A stretch of 64,000 nucleotides of DNA from Yersinia rochesterensis (GTDB lineage: Bacteria; Pseudomonadota; Gammaproteobacteria; Enterobacterales; Enterobacteriaceae): NCBI RefSeq assembly GCF_003600645.1, contig NZ_CP032482.1:1302001-1366000 (forward strand), in the 5' to 3' direction. The notes below the pieces were generated by a model. It had not been told where the DNA came from. It was given only the letters and a program-made list of their open reading frames with translations, and ran no database searches. Shown here one piece after another: positions 17,167 to 27,375 of this stretch. The stretch's first letter is position 1. Each line of letters starts with the position of its first letter. A program made the translations under genes and the position numbers.

Positions 17167-17784
17167 TCACCGATATAGCTCATAGGGATGGGGGAATAAA
17201 CCCAATTTCAGTTGCAGGGTTTTTAGGTAACACTCGGTAATCTCAGCTAAAAGCGGATAAACCTGATGCTCGAGCTGTGCATTTTTGACCAGCTCAAGAT
17301 AGCGGTAGGCCCAGGGTAGCAGGTGCTCGGTGAGCAGCATTATTGCCGCGTCAGTTGGCTGTTGCTGAGTTAAATGTGGCTGTTCAATGAGATGCACCAA
17401 AGCCAAAAGCATTAACCCAAACTGGTCTTCCGGCTCATGAATAGCACTCTGACTTGCCAGCCCTAATGTTGATAGAAATTCACGATATTGCAGGGTGCTG
17501 GTGCCCATCAGAATATTTTCTTTATCCAGATAAACTGACCCCCACGGCGGCGCGGGCATTTCACCTTGCCCCTCAAACAGCACTGAGAAGTCATATTCCA
17601 ATTGTTCTGGTGAAATATCAGGTATCTGTTGGCAGCAGCGGGCAATGTTGGCCGGGTGGGGCCATGGGAAAAGATCTTTTATTTGTGGCAGCAATGGCCA
17701 GAGACGCCGCACTGTATCGGACTGCGGGGGATAGTAAAAACATGCGCCGAGAATGCGTGGTAAGGTGGTGTTTAATAACGTCAA
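17167..17784 (-). CDS. dmsD: TorD/DmsD-family maturation chaperone
   Basis: This 205-residue all-helical protein belongs to the TorD/DmsD family, chaperones that bind the twin-arginine signal of molybdoenzymes until the cofactor is in place. Visible family features are LEYDFSVLFEGQGEMPAPPWGSVYLDKENILMG (the Y/F-x-x-LF...P.P.WgSvYLD pattern) and PEDQFGLMLLALVHL (the E.D..g..L..l motif). Its place after the membrane subunit of the reductase supports service to the adjacent catalytic subunit. The gene starts at an ATG (17784) and ends 12 bases before the ferredoxin gene. Confidence 0.87.
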   Translation of the reverse strand: MTLLNTTLPRILGACFYYPPQSDTVRRLWPLLPQIKDLFPWPHPANIARCCQQIPDISPEQLEYDFSVLFEGQGEMPAPPWGSVYLDKENILMGTSTLQYREFLSTLGLASQSAIHEPEDQFGLMLLALVHLIEQPHLTQQQPTDAAIMLLTEHLLPWAYRYLELVKNAQLEHQVYPLLAEITECYLKTLQLKLGLFPHPYELYR

Positions 17785-17875
17785 AATCTTCTCTCTCCTG
17801 GCCCGGTCACTTTCGTCTTGAGTAGCCGCAGGGGAAGGCGGCTACTCGGTTATTAAGAAAAATCAGTGAGTTGAA

Positions 17876-18652
17876 TTACATCGGGACTTGCCAGAGATTA
17901 TAGAAAGCAATGCGCCCAGCCAATTCACCGATGACTAGCGCTGAAGCACTCACCGCCAGTGTCGTGCGGGGAATTCGGTCTTTCAGTAATGCAGCTGCGG
18001 CCACGAAAATACCCAATGTGAGCAGCAGGATTTGCACTCCCCAAAATACAGATTGTTGGCTGCTTAGATCCACAGAACTGTGCCCCAAGAAACTTAAATA
18101 GCCGGGTTTATTCACCAATGTCACGATAGCGCCGACTAACAATGCCGTGGCACCCAACTGGCGTGCGCCAGTGAGGATGGCGAAAGCGCCGCCGCCGACC
18201 AATACGGTCATCCATAGCTGCAATGAGGTGTATGAGGTATCCCAGTTAGGCACTGTGGTCAATTGATAAACTTGAGTGATTGACCACGCAAAGGCTAAGC
18301 CAAAAATCACTGTCGCCACATTACACAGCATTGCCAGCATGGCATTTTTCACCATGGCGGAGAAGAACACCGTGCCACAAGCCATCGCCACAAACAGACT
18401 GCTGAGCAGTATTTCATTGCTCATCGGGGAGCGGCCGACGCCGAGTAACATGTTCATCGCGCGTAGGGGTTGCCCAACATGCAGCGCGCCAATGACTAAG
18501 CCCACAAGCATCAAAATCAGGCCGAGAATATTAGCCTGTTTGAGCTGCTGTGCCGTGGTCAGGCCGAGTTGATGGCTTAAGAACACTAAAGCAAACAACC
18601 CAACGGCGGTTTGCTCCAGTACGGTGAAGAATACCAAAGGTAATTCGTGCAT
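17876..18652 (-). CDS. dmsC: DMSO reductase anchor subunit (DmsC-type)
   Basis: This 258-residue membrane protein has about eight hydrophobic helices and the DmsC-family beginning MHELPLVFFTVLEQTAVGLFAL. It anchors the catalytic and iron-sulfur subunits to the periplasmic face and oxidises menaquinol. I chose the ATG at 18652 because GGAGG precedes it and it starts one base after the dmsB stop codon; an ATG at 18712 would run 20 codons back into dmsB. A hairpin (AGTAGCCGC / GCGGCTACT, about 17820-17845) separates it from the chaperone gene and may reduce downstream expression. Confidence 0.9.
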   Translation of the reverse strand: MHELPLVFFTVLEQTAVGLFALVFLSHQLGLTTAQQLKQANILGLILMLVGLVIGALHVGQPLRAMNMLLGVGRSPMSNEILLSSLFVAMACGTVFFSAMVKNAMLAMLCNVATVIFGLAFAWSITQVYQLTTVPNWDTSYTSLQLWMTVLVGGGAFAILTGARQLGATALLVGAIVTLVNKPGYLSFLGHSSVDLSSQQSVFWGVQILLLTLGIFVAAAALLKDRIPRTTLAVSASALVIGELAGRIAFYNLWQVPM

Positions 18653-18653
18653 T

Positions 18654-19271
18654 TTATACCTCCGCCGGATTTTGGATGCGGCCTGATGTATCACCGGATG
18701 GTTTGGCATCACGATGGCTTCTGATAACCAGGTTAGGGTGTGTTAGATGGGCATGAGGCAAGGGCGCTACCGCATTTTCTTGGCCGTATTTATCACGTAA
18801 TATCGTGATTTCATCGAAATCTAATGCCCGCTGCGGGCAAGATTCGACACAAACTGGCTTATGTCCTTCGGCAACTCTTTGATAGCAACCATCGCACTTG
18901 GTCATCAGTTTCTTTTTGGCATCAAATTGCGGCGCACCATAGGGGCAGCGCATCTCACAGTAACGGCAACCCACACACAAATCCTGATTCACCACTACCA
19001 AGCCGTCTTCTTCACGTTTGTGCATCGCGCCGGTCGGGCAGCCGGTGACACAAGTCGGCGACGAACAGTGATTACAGGCAATGGACAGGTAATAACTGAA
19101 GACATTTTGTACCCAAATATTGTCCTGTTGCGTCCAACTTCCTCCGCCATATTCATAAACTCGGCGTAATTTTGGCCCGAGATCCAAGTTCTTCTCATCC
19201 TTGCAGCTGATTTGGCAAGTTTTGCACCCGGTGCACTTGGTGGAGTCGACAAAAAAACCATATTGCTTCAT
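18654..19271 (-). CDS. dmsB: DMSO reductase iron-sulfur subunit (DmsB-type)
   Basis: This 205-residue electron-transfer subunit carries four cysteine groups for 4Fe-4S clusters: CTGCKTCQISC, CNHCSSPTCVTGCP, CVGCRYCEMRCP and CDGC...CVESCP. It passes electrons from the DmsC-type anchor to the molybdenum subunit. The length and order match E. coli DmsB. It lies 11 bases after dmsA and immediately before dmsC. The four residues GAPQ after the third cluster are also typical of the family. Confidence 0.95.
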   Translation of the reverse strand: MKQYGFFVDSTKCTGCKTCQISCKDEKNLDLGPKLRRVYEYGGGSWTQQDNIWVQNVFSYYLSIACNHCSSPTCVTGCPTGAMHKREEDGLVVVNQDLCVGCRYCEMRCPYGAPQFDAKKKLMTKCDGCYQRVAEGHKPVCVESCPQRALDFDEITILRDKYGQENAVAPLPHAHLTHPNLVIRSHRDAKPSGDTSGRIQNPAEV

Positions 19272-19282
19272 TTTTCAACTCC

Positions 19283-21706
19283 TTATGCGCGTTTAACTTC
19301 AACGAGGTTAGTGTGTTGTGGGTTACCTTTCGCTAATGGCGAAGGGCGCTGGGTCGTCAAGGTATTGATACAACCGCCCACATCAATGCCCTCCTTGTTG
19401 ATATTGCGCCATGCTCCTTGTGGCACGCTAATGACACCGGGTAAAACGCGCTCGGTAATTTTGACCGCGATACGCATCCGCCCCCGGCCATTGAATATTT
19501 CGACCATATCACCGGGTTGAATGCCACGGGCCTGCGCATCGATGGGGTTCATCCAAAACTGGTGTGGCACTGCTTCACGCAACATGGCGACATTATAATA
19601 AGATGAGTGACAATGGCCTTTAACATGGAAACCGGTCATTTGCAGTGGGTAGGTTTTCAGGGTTTCTACATCACCAACACCTTCAAATGTCGGGCAATAT
19701 TCAGCGACGGCGGTAATACGATCTCCGGGTGCCAATTGCCACTCTTTTTCCAATGTGGCGAGCGCTTCAGAGTAGATCTCAATTTTGCCGGATGGGGTTT
19801 TCAATGGGTTATTTTGCGGGTCATCGCGGAAGTCTTTTAAGGCGATATATTGACTGCTGTCAGCATAAATCCGGTCAATTATTCCTTTGTCATTGGTCTG
19901 CTCAAAGGGCGGCAGTGCCGGGTTCTTTTCGCGCATTTTGTTATAACTGATTTCAATCCATTCTTGCTGGGAATGCCCTTCGGTAAAGGCTTCCCCAATG
20001 CCACATTTGGTGGCAATTTCGGCTAAAACATCATAAGACGGGCGACATTCCCACATAGGTTCGATAGCATTTTGCAGCCGCGTCACATAGTGATAAGCCC
20101 CGCTGGCATAGGAGTTATCAATCAAATCATTTGATTCCACCGAGGTGACATCGGGTAATAATAAATCAGCATATTTAGCCGAGCGGGTCATGTGGTTTTC
20201 CCACACTAAAATAAATTCGCACAGTGATTCATCTTGCAAGATACCGTGGGTTTTATTCAGGTCAGAATGCTGATTTCCAATCACGTTACTGGCGTAATTC
20301 CACATAAACTTAATATTGGTATCAAGTTTATCTTTATTCTTCACATGGGCATTTTTAGCGGTCATCTCAGTGCCACGGAAAATAGCGTCTGTCCACATAA
20401 AACAAGGAATCGCTGTTTTTACAGGATTGGGAATATTGAATCCCGGCACTGGATATTTAACATTCCCGCCCCAGGCTCCGGTATTGGTGCCGGCTCTGCC
20501 GATATTACCGGTCATCAATGGCAGCATCATAATTGAGCGCGCAGCTTGCTCACCATTAGCGCTGCGCTGAATGCCCCAACCTTGGGAAATCCAAGCAGCA
20601 CGGGCATTTCCTAACTCGCGTGCGAGTTGGATAATACGGGTTGGCGCAATACCGGTTATTTCACTGGCCCATTGCGGTGTTTTTTCTAAGCCATCGATAC
20701 CCAGACCTAAAATATAATCTTTATATGAACTATTGGCCGGAGCAGAGGCGGGTAATGTGCTGGCATCCCACCCTACACAATATTCCTTCAGGAAGTCCTC
20801 ATCGGTCAGGTTTTCTTTAATTAATACATAACCCAATGCGGCGACCAGTGCGGCATCGGTGCCGGGAAATATAGGGATCCATTCGGCATTGAGGGTGGTG
20901 ACACTGTCAGTCATCCGTGGGTCGATAATAATGACTTTAGCTTTACTCTTCCCCAGCGCATGAACCGTTTCAATATATTGGCCACCACCTGACATGCGTG
21001 TTTCTGCCAAATTATGGCCAAACATCACTACTAAGTCGGAGTTTTTAATTTCATCCAGCAGAGTTTCATCGGCATTACCATAAATATAAGGCATCACGGT
21101 ATTAATTTGCGCCGTGGAGTAGGTGCCGTGCTGATCCAGAAAACCACCGAGCAAACTGAGCATTCTTTTACAAGCATTACGGCCTTGTAAATTAGCCCCG
21201 GTAGAGCCAGAACCATATTGATAATAAATGGCTTCATTACCATGTTGTTGAATGGTTTTTTTTAGATTGTCAGCCACAATTGTGGTGGCTTCATCCCAGC
21301 TGATTCGTTTGAATTTACCTTCGCCGCGTTTGCCCACTCGCAACATGGGATATTTTACTCGGTCAGGATTATATGTTTTCCATCTGACCGAACGGCCACG
21401 TAAACAGGGCCGAATTTGATGCTCGCCAAAGGTGGAATCATCATAAATAGCTTCATTAGCAATTTTAACAATTTCACCATTTTTGACATGTACTTTTAGT
21501 GGGCAGCGGCTACCGCAGTTAACCAAGCAAGCACTGTATTTAATGGTTTCTTTGCTGACTGAAGCCGCCTGTTCTGGCGCGGCTTGCACCGAAAAAGGTA
21601 GGGTGATTGAACCGGCAATTGCTGCAGCCCCGGTGACTGCGGCAGATGTTTGAATGAATTCACGGCGGCTCAGTGAGCCAGCGATAGATCTTTTATTGTT
21701 ATTCAT
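19283..21706 (-). CDS. dmsA: DMSO reductase-type molybdoenzyme, catalytic subunit
   Basis: This is a periplasmic, Tat-exported molybdopterin oxidoreductase of 807 residues, in the DmsA/YnfE group. The N-terminus has the twin-arginine motif SRREFIQ followed by a hydrophobic stretch and VQAA cleavage site. A 4Fe-4S motif (CLVNCGSRCPLK ... CLRGRS) and the cofactor-binding blocks YGSGSTGANLQGRN and WISQGWGIQRSANGEQ follow; the C-terminal dinucleotide-binding domain ends near QGAWRNINKEGIDVGGCINTLT. I chose the ATG at 21706 because AAGGGA lies six bases upstream. The real electron acceptor (DMSO, TMAO or another S-/N-oxide) is not determinable from sequence alone. Confidence 0.92.
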   Translation of the reverse strand: MNNNKRSIAGSLSRREFIQTSAAVTGAAAIAGSITLPFSVQAAPEQAASVSKETIKYSACLVNCGSRCPLKVHVKNGEIVKIANEAIYDDSTFGEHQIRPCLRGRSVRWKTYNPDRVKYPMLRVGKRGEGKFKRISWDEATTIVADNLKKTIQQHGNEAIYYQYGSGSTGANLQGRNACKRMLSLLGGFLDQHGTYSTAQINTVMPYIYGNADETLLDEIKNSDLVVMFGHNLAETRMSGGGQYIETVHALGKSKAKVIIIDPRMTDSVTTLNAEWIPIFPGTDAALVAALGYVLIKENLTDEDFLKEYCVGWDASTLPASAPANSSYKDYILGLGIDGLEKTPQWASEITGIAPTRIIQLARELGNARAAWISQGWGIQRSANGEQAARSIMMLPLMTGNIGRAGTNTGAWGGNVKYPVPGFNIPNPVKTAIPCFMWTDAIFRGTEMTAKNAHVKNKDKLDTNIKFMWNYASNVIGNQHSDLNKTHGILQDESLCEFILVWENHMTRSAKYADLLLPDVTSVESNDLIDNSYASGAYHYVTRLQNAIEPMWECRPSYDVLAEIATKCGIGEAFTEGHSQQEWIEISYNKMREKNPALPPFEQTNDKGIIDRIYADSSQYIALKDFRDDPQNNPLKTPSGKIEIYSEALATLEKEWQLAPGDRITAVAEYCPTFEGVGDVETLKTYPLQMTGFHVKGHCHSSYYNVAMLREAVPHQFWMNPIDAQARGIQPGDMVEIFNGRGRMRIAVKITERVLPGVISVPQGAWRNINKEGIDVGGCINTLTTQRPSPLAKGNPQHTNLVEVKRA

Positions 21707-22235
21707 CGACATTCCCTTTGCGAAGGACATTATTTTGACGAAAATAAAACATAGAATAGAGTGCTAATGTCCCACCTTAGGAAATAATTTGTTACTTTCA
21801 TATGATATAAATCAATTAAGACGGAATAACGAAAATAGAGACCTTATTTATGTGAGCATGCCGATGGTTATTAATGAGTTAACGCGAGATATTAACTATT
21901 TTCTATACATAAAATTAATATCTTTAATGTGATTAAATTCTGTAATAAAGAATCAATCTCAAATGAAAGGAATATATTACTATTTGCGAGTTTATTTAAT
22001 TTTACTTAATTTTTTGAGAAAAATCTTAATAAATGGCTACTGATTATTAGTGACTATTCCCTCTGTAAAATGGAATTCAAGGGCATGAGAATCATGCGAA
22101 TATTGGCTAAAAATATGAGTTTGTTTTTTTCTAACGGAAGAGAAAATTAGCATCACGATTTTTAGATCAGCCCTGAGTAACCTGCTATTCTATATTGATA
22201 CTCTTCATAGTGTTACCATGCAGGGAATGAGTGTG
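21707..22235. other. 529-bp AT-rich divergent promoter region
   Basis: This gap separates the minus-strand dms operon from the plus-strand DUF2127 gene. No coding frame was found. Apart from the FNR-like site at 21802-21815 it is very AT-rich, and I see no further defined motif. Confidence 0.6.
21802..21815 (-). promoter_or_regulatory. FNR-like site upstream of dmsA
   Basis: ATGAT-ATAA-ATCAA matches the FNR consensus TTGAT-N4-ATCAA at nine of ten positions. It lies 96 bases before the dmsA start codon. Anaerobic activation by FNR is the known control of DMSO reductase operons in enterics, so the site fits the gene. Confidence 0.75.
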
Positions 22236-22766
22236 ATGTTGAATATGAAAAATCGATTTGAGCGTAATAACCTCTTCGGAGAGAAAAATATCCATGCTGT
22301 TTTTGAAGTCAGCCTACTACTGAAAGCAATATTAGCTATCATGGAGGTTGTGGCGGGTATTTTAACCTTTTTTATTACTCCCCAGTTTTTACTGAATATA
22401 TTGCATCGCCTCACACAAGTTGAGTTTATCGAAGACCGGGGCGATGTGGTCGCCAATTATGTATTGCATGCGGCACAAAGCCTTTCCATCAGCAGTCTGC
22501 ACTTTGCCGCTTTTTATTTACTAATACATGGCATTGTTAAGCTGTGGGTCATTATTGGATTGTGGCGCAAAAAGCTAGGTTATTACCCTGCGGCAATAGT
22601 GATTTTTAGCTTGTTTATTGTCTATCAACTCTATCGTTATACCTTTACTCATTCGGTGCTTTTGATCCTGATAACGCTGCTGGATGTGGTGGTTATCGTG
22701 CTGACGGTGCTGGAGTATCGGCAGTTGCGACTGGAACAAAAGAGGCCCCAAGTGAGGCCGTTGTAA
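22236..22766 (+). CDS. DUF2127 membrane protein
   Basis: This 176-residue inner-membrane protein has about four hydrophobic helices and matches the DUF2127 pattern (VFEVSLLLKAILAIMEVVAGIL, HFAAFYLLIHGIVKLWVIIGLWRKKLGYYP, YRYTFTHSVLLILITLLDVVVIVLTVLEYR). The function of the family is unknown. I chose the ATG at 22236 because AGGGA lies eight bases upstream; ATG codons at 22218 and 22227 are in frame but badly spaced. It stands alone, convergent with the LysE-type exporter. Confidence 0.8.
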   Translation: MLNMKNRFERNNLFGEKNIHAVFEVSLLLKAILAIMEVVAGILTFFITPQFLLNILHRLTQVEFIEDRGDVVANYVLHAAQSLSISSLHFAAFYLLIHGIVKLWVIIGLWRKKLGYYPAAIVIFSLFIVYQLYRYTFTHSVLLILITLLDVVVIVLTVLEYRQLRLEQKRPQVRPL

Positions 22767-22791
22767 TAGCGGTTAAATAGCTATTAGGCTA

Positions 22792-23430
22792 TCAGCGGCG
22801 GGTGATGCCTTCATAAATCAAACGTAGCCCAAACGCCCCCACGGCAACACCGATAATACCACTTAACAGATGTTGAACTTTACCATATGCGCGCCGCACC
22901 GCCGGGCGTGAGAACGCCATGCTAAGCAATGACCGCCAGAGGATAGAGGCTAGAACAATGCCGAGCCAGGCGACTATTTTTGCCCATGCTGGTGTGGTCG
23001 GGGTGAGCGTTACCGAGAAAATACTGATAAAAAACAGCACGGTTTGCGGGTTAGATAAATCAGTCAATAGCCCACGACGGAAGAACACATACCAAGGTGT
23101 AACCGAGGAAGTGGCGACAGCCCCCATACCCATATGCAGTTCCTGAGGGTGGCGCAGCATATTGTAGGCATACCAAATCAGGTACAAACCGCCGCCGATT
23201 TTAATTGCCGAGAACAATGCGCCGCCCTCAGCAATCAGTGCCGCCATACCAAATAACCCCAATCCTGAGTAAATTGCATCCCCCAAAGCCACGCCCAGCC
23301 CAGTGAGTAAACCTGCATTTTTGCCAGAGCTGAGACTGGTTTGCACCACAATAAGTAAGTTAGCGCCGGGATTGATAAATGTGAGTACAAATAGCCCGAT
23401 GGTCAATATGATGACGTGCATTTCGTCCAT
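22792..23430 (-). CDS. LysE/RhtB-family amino acid exporter
   Basis: This 212-residue inner-membrane protein has six hydrophobic segments and the LysE/RhtB signature near the N-terminus: FVLTFINPGANLLIVVQTSLSSGKNAGLLTGLGVALGD. GGGLYLIWYAYNMLR and LLTDLSNPQTVLFFISIFSV are also typical. It probably exports an amino acid or analogue; the substrate is unknown. The ATG at 23430 has GGAG about ten bases upstream; a second ATG four codons on (23421) and an upstream ATG at 23466 are alternatives. Confidence 0.85.
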   Translation of the reverse strand: MDEMHVIILTIGLFVLTFINPGANLLIVVQTSLSSGKNAGLLTGLGVALGDAIYSGLGLFGMAALIAEGGALFSAIKIGGGLYLIWYAYNMLRHPQELHMGMGAVATSSVTPWYVFFRRGLLTDLSNPQTVLFFISIFSVTLTPTTPAWAKIVAWLGIVLASILWRSLLSMAFSRPAVRRAYGKVQHLLSGIIGVAVGAFGLRLIYEGITRR

Positions 23431-23534
23431 TCTGTGCGGCTCCGGTAGTCGTGATTTCAGTAGCATAATGTAATCTGCGGGAGCGAACAGCGCATTAATC
23501 GTGTTTATTGCATTCAGTGAATAGAAATGTGTCG

Positions 23535-24602
23535 TCAGTCAGCAAAAATATGGGCCTGACCCACTATCGTCAAATCAACCATTAAGCCAATATGGAGCCC
23601 TTCGCGACTGATGGTTTTAATTTCTACAATTTTGTCATGCTGAACAATTTTCTCATGCTGAACAATTGATAAAGTGAGTGTCGAAATAAAACCAGCAAAA
23701 TCAATACTGATAATTTTAGCCAGACAGTGAGTTGGATAATGATGAACTGCGGGCAGCGGTGTGATGGTCACTTGCTCGGGGCGCAGCATAATGCGTGCTT
23801 GCCCATGACGGGTTGCATCGTCAACTTTGACTCGGCCTAGTGCGCAATCGGCCCATCCGGCCTCAATATGAGCAGAAAGAATAAGCGTTTCACCCAGGAA
23901 TGTGGCGGTCGGCTCATCAATCGGCCTCAGATAAAGCTCTTGCGGTGGGCCAACATGAGCCAACTTGCCCGCGCGCATTACGGCCACCTGATCGGCAAAA
24001 GAAAGCGCTTCACTTTGGTCATGTGTAACTAAAATGGAGGCGATATTGGCTTGTGACAACAGTTCAGCCACCGCTTTGCGGGTTGATGCGCGTAAGGCGG
24101 TATCCAGCGCTGAGAAGGGTTCGTCCAATAACATCAATACCGGACTTTGCGCCAATGCCCTGGCGAGTGCGACTCGTTGTTGCTGACCGCCGGATATTTC
24201 ATGGGGCCAAAGCTGCGCTAATCGCCGGTCTAGCGCCACCATTTCCATTAATTCATCAACCCGGCGGGCTTTATCCTGCTTACTGCCTTTTAGTCCATAA
24301 GCAATATTGCCCGCCACGGTAAAATGTGGAAACAACGCACCATCTTGTGGGACAAAGCCAATCCCCCGCTTATGAGCCGGCACCTGGATTGAGTGGTCAA
24401 ATACGGGGTTCCCTTGCAAAATCACCTTACCGCTATCCGGTGTTTCGAAACCGGCAATAATACGCAGTAAGGTGGTTTTACCTGAGCCAGATGGCCCGAC
24501 AATCGCCGTGCGGCTCCCCGCCGTAACCTGTAAATCAATGCCGTCTAATACATTGACCGATTGGTAAGACTTGCCGATTTGTTGAAGTTCAAGCGTGCTC
24601 AT
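23535..24602 (-). CDS. yfuC: Ferric iron ABC transporter ATPase YfuC
   Basis: This 355-residue ATPase belongs to the FbpC/SfuC ferric iron transporter group. It has Walker [10 protein letters not shown], the signature [15 protein letters not shown], Walker [14 protein letters not shown] and a switch histidine in [10 protein letters not shown], then a C-terminal TOBE-type domain from about residue 240. In the C-terminal domain six residues are duplicated in tandem ([12 protein letters not shown]), from an 18-bp repeat at 23627-23662. The start overlaps the permease gene by four bases. With the permease and binding protein it forms the Yersinia ferric uptake system. Confidence 0.92.
   Translation of the reverse strand: MSTLELQQIGKSYQSVNVLDGIDLQVTAGSRTAIVGPSGSGKTTLLRIIAGFETPDSGKVILQGNPVFDHSIQVPAHKRGIGFVPQDGALFPHFTVAGNIAYGLKGSKQDKARRVDELMEMVALDRRLAQLWPHEISGGQQQRVALARALAQSPVLMLLDEPFSALDTALRASTRKAVAELLSQANIASILVTHDQSEALSFADQVAVMRAGKLAHVGPPQELYLRPIDEPTATFLGETLILSAHIEAGWADCALGRVKVDDATRHGQARIMLRPEQVTITPLPAVHHYPTHCLAKIISIDFAGFISTLTLSIVQHEKIVQHDKIVEIKTISREGLHIGLMVDLTIVGQAHIFAD
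23627..23662 (-). repeat. In-frame 18-bp tandem duplication in yfuC
   Basis: CAATTTTGTCATGCTGAA (23627-23644) is followed directly by CAATTTTCTCATGCTGAA (23645-23662), one mismatch in 18. On the coding strand it adds six residues in the TOBE-type domain. Confidence 0.9.
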
Positions 24603-26185
24603 AATCCTGCCGTACGTTGAGATTGAGAATAAAGAAGCCAGGTTAGCGGCAGGGAGAGCGCCACCATGAGCAGGGCGTAAGGTGATGCAGCAACGTAATC
24701 TATTTCACTGGTCAATGCCCAAAATCCAGTCGCTAATGTGCGGGTGCCATTCGGGGCCAATAACAAGGTGGCGGTCAGTTCATTGGAGATAGCCAAAAAT
24801 ACCAAGGCCGCGCCAGCCGCAGCGCCGGGGGCCGCCAAGCGCATCGTGGTGCTCCAGATAGCTTGAGTGGGCGTTTTCCCTAAACTGCGCGCCACGTTTT
24901 CCAGTTCGACCGGCGCGGTCGCAATACCGGCCCGTAAACTGATTAAGGCGCGTGGCGTAAACATCAATAAATAGGCCAGTAAAAGAGTGAATTCAGTTTG
25001 GTACAGTGGCCGGGCCATCCGGATAGTGATGGTCACCAGCGCCAGTGCGACCACAATGCCGGGCAGCGAACTGGTGACATAATTACAGCCCTCCATGACC
25101 CGGTGTAAACGGCTTGGGTAGCGCACGGATAACCAGGCCATCGGTATCGCGCATAGGGTGATAATTACCGCACCGCTCAGCGCCAATGCCAACGTTTGTT
25201 TTAATGCTGGCAGTAGTTCAGCATTCAACCATATATCAATACCGCCAATATAGAGCCAGCGGGTGAGAGTGATAAAGGGCACGCCGAGCGAGAGGGTTGT
25301 CATTACCAGCGGTAACAGCAAACACAGTAAGGTGAGGGCGGTTCCCATTGAATAAGAAGTTTGTCTGCGTGCGCTACCGGAACCCACGCGCGCGTAGCGG
25401 TTATAGCCGCGGCTGGTGGCTTCAATTAGCAATAATCCTAAGCAACATAACGCCAGAACACCCGCCAACATATTGGCCGCAGGGCCATTAAATGTAGATT
25501 GGAATTGATCAAAAATTGCGGTGGTGAAAGTATCGAAACGGATCATGGCGTATAGCCCATATTCTGCTAATAAATGCAGTGCAATCAGTATCGAACCACC
25601 CCAAACGGCTAATTTTAATTGTGGCAATACCACCCGGAAAAATACTGCGGTAGGCGTGCTACCCAGTGAGGCGGCGGCATCTTCAAGGCCGGGATCAAGG
25701 CGGCGCAATACTGCTGAAGCGGGCAGATAAATAAAAGGAAAATAGGCAATAACAGAGATAAATACACCTGCGCCCAGCCCATGCATTGAGGGTATCAGGC
25801 TAATCCAGGCATAACTTTGCACAAAAGCAGGAACAGCCAGTGGGGCGATAGCCAGTAGTGACCAAATTCGCCTGCCGGGTAGAGCAGTGCGTTCAGTGAG
25901 CCATGCCAAAGCCACACCAATAATGGCGCAGAGCGGCAAGGTGAATGCCACCAGTAATGCGGTGTTAAGTAGCAACTCCCCGACGCGAGGGCGGAAAACC
26001 AGCGCTTTTACTGTTGGCCAGCCAGTATCAATGGCAATGCCAATAACAAACCCCAGTGGCAATAAGGATAGCAACGAAAGCATCACGGCAATAGCCACAA
26101 TCCCAGAGCCGGGGCGGCGGCTATATTGCACTTGAGCGGCTTGACTCAGTGACATTGGGATAACATCGGGGTTTACATTGGCCAT
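24599..26185 (-). CDS. yfuB: Ferric iron ABC transporter permease YfuB (two fused halves)
   Basis: This 528-residue inner-membrane permease consists of two homologous halves, each with about six helices and the EAA-type cytoplasmic loop that contacts the ATPase: [26 protein letters not shown] in the first half and [24 protein letters not shown] in the second. This fused form is normal for the FbpB/SfuB group. I prefer the ATG at 26185; a TTG three codons upstream is the alternative, and neither has a strong ribosome-binding site. The downstream ATPase gene overlaps it by four bases. Confidence 0.92.
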   Translation of the reverse strand: MANVNPDVIPMSLSQAAQVQYSRRPGSGIVAIAVMLSLLSLLPLGFVIGIAIDTGWPTVKALVFRPRVGELLLNTALLVAFTLPLCAIIGVALAWLTERTALPGRRIWSLLAIAPLAVPAFVQSYAWISLIPSMHGLGAGVFISVIAYFPFIYLPASAVLRRLDPGLEDAAASLGSTPTAVFFRVVLPQLKLAVWGGSILIALHLLAEYGLYAMIRFDTFTTAIFDQFQSTFNGPAANMLAGVLALCCLGLLLIEATSRGYNRYARVGSGSARRQTSYSMGTALTLLCLLLPLVMTTLSLGVPFITLTRWLYIGGIDIWLNAELLPALKQTLALALSGAVIITLCAIPMAWLSVRYPSRLHRVMEGCNYVTSSLPGIVVALALVTITIRMARPLYQTEFTLLLAYLLMFTPRALISLRAGIATAPVELENVARSLGKTPTQAIWSTTMRLAAPGAAAGAALVFLAISNELTATLLLAPNGTRTLATGFWALTSEIDYVAASPYALLMVALSLPLTWLLYSQSQRTAGL

Positions 26186-26212
26186 AATCGTCAAGGCACT
26201 CGGCGTGTTAAT

Positions 26213-26239
26213 GCCCGTCGGGTCAGGAACTCGACGGGC
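26213..26239 (-). other. Intercistronic hairpin between yfuA and yfuB
   Basis: GCCCGTCG and CGACGGGC pair around an 11-base loop between the binding-protein gene and the permease gene. There is no U tract. Such hairpins commonly protect the upstream binding-protein message so that it is made in excess over the membrane parts. Confidence 0.7.
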
Positions 26240-26271
26240 TAAAAGTTCATATTTTCAGCAGATTGACTTTG

Positions 26272-27288
26272 TTACAGCAAGCCAGCTTCTGTCATCAACT
26301 CAACCACTTTCTTGCTGTTCAGTTTAGACGGTTCTACTTTTGGCGCATCCAGATCTTTCAGCGGCACTAATTTAGGGTTAGACGCAGCATCGACACCCAC
26401 GGCATATTCAAAAGCATTATTAGTGCGCAAGATATCCTGACCGGATTTACTGGTTATCCATTTCATGAATTCCTGGGCTTCTTGCGGATGCTTGCTTGAC
26501 GCCAGCACACCGCCACCTGAGATACTCACAAATGCACCCGGATCTTGATGTTTGAAGTAGTGCAATTGTGTCTTGCCGCTGTTCTCGCCGGTTTTGGCTT
26601 GATCAACAAAGCGATAATAATGATAGATAACCCCACCATCAATCTGGCCGGCATTGACTGCTTTCATTACCGTGCTATTGCCTTTATACGCGGTGGAGTT
26701 GGCTTTCATGGCTTTTAACCACTCCAATGTGGCTTTTTCGCCTTTCAGTTCCAGCATGGCGCTAACAATTGCCTGGAAATCAGCTCCGGATGGTGATGCC
26801 GCCCAGCGGCCTTTCCACTCAGGTTTTGCCAAATCCATAATAGATTTAGGTAACTCGGCTTCACTGATTTTTTCCGGATTATAGACAAAAACCGTGCTGC
26901 GGGCGGCAATGCCGGTCCAGCGGCCATGTTCAGGGCGATATTCTTTGGCCACCTGAGCTTGTGTTGCCACATCCAATGGCGCGAACAATTTTGCGTTATC
27001 AACCAGCACCATGGCGGGGGAGTTTTCTGTCAAGAAAACGTCTGCGGGTGATGCGCTACCCTCCTGAACCAACTGATTACCTAACTCGCTGTCCCCGCCG
27101 TTGCGCAGGGTCACTTTAATTCCGGTATATTTGGTAAAGCCGTCAACCCAGGATTTCACCAGATTTTCGTGTTGGGCGTTATACACCACAATGCCTTCGT
27201 CATTGGATGCCGCATTAGCGGAAAACGCCAGCATCATTGAGGAAGCCAATAGAGCTGCGGGGCCGAGAGAGGATAAACGTAACTTCAT
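26272..27288 (-). CDS. yfuA: Periplasmic ferric iron-binding protein YfuA
   Basis: This 338-residue extracytoplasmic iron-binding protein is the first gene of the operon. A signal peptide (MKLRLSSLGPAALLASSMMLAFSANA) precedes the mature start ASNDEGIVVYNAQHENLVKSW. Conserved FbpA-type features are the NAQHE segment and the tyrosine pair in GGVIYHYYRFVDQ that binds Fe(III). AAGGAT lies six bases before the ATG at 27288. A Fur-like box is found about 90 bases upstream. Confidence 0.93.
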   Translation of the reverse strand: MKLRLSSLGPAALLASSMMLAFSANAASNDEGIVVYNAQHENLVKSWVDGFTKYTGIKVTLRNGGDSELGNQLVQEGSASPADVFLTENSPAMVLVDNAKLFAPLDVATQAQVAKEYRPEHGRWTGIAARSTVFVYNPEKISEAELPKSIMDLAKPEWKGRWAASPSGADFQAIVSAMLELKGEKATLEWLKAMKANSTAYKGNSTVMKAVNAGQIDGGVIYHYYRFVDQAKTGENSGKTQLHYFKHQDPGAFVSISGGGVLASSKHPQEAQEFMKWITSKSGQDILRTNNAFEYAVGVDAASNPKLVPLKDLDAPKVEPSKLNSKKVVELMTEAGLL

Positions 27289-27375
27289 AAAGACATCCTT
27301 TAACAGGTCAAAGAAGAAAACGAAAGAGTCAGGCAACAACGAAACAGCTCGATTGTATAGAAAATTAGTACTAAT

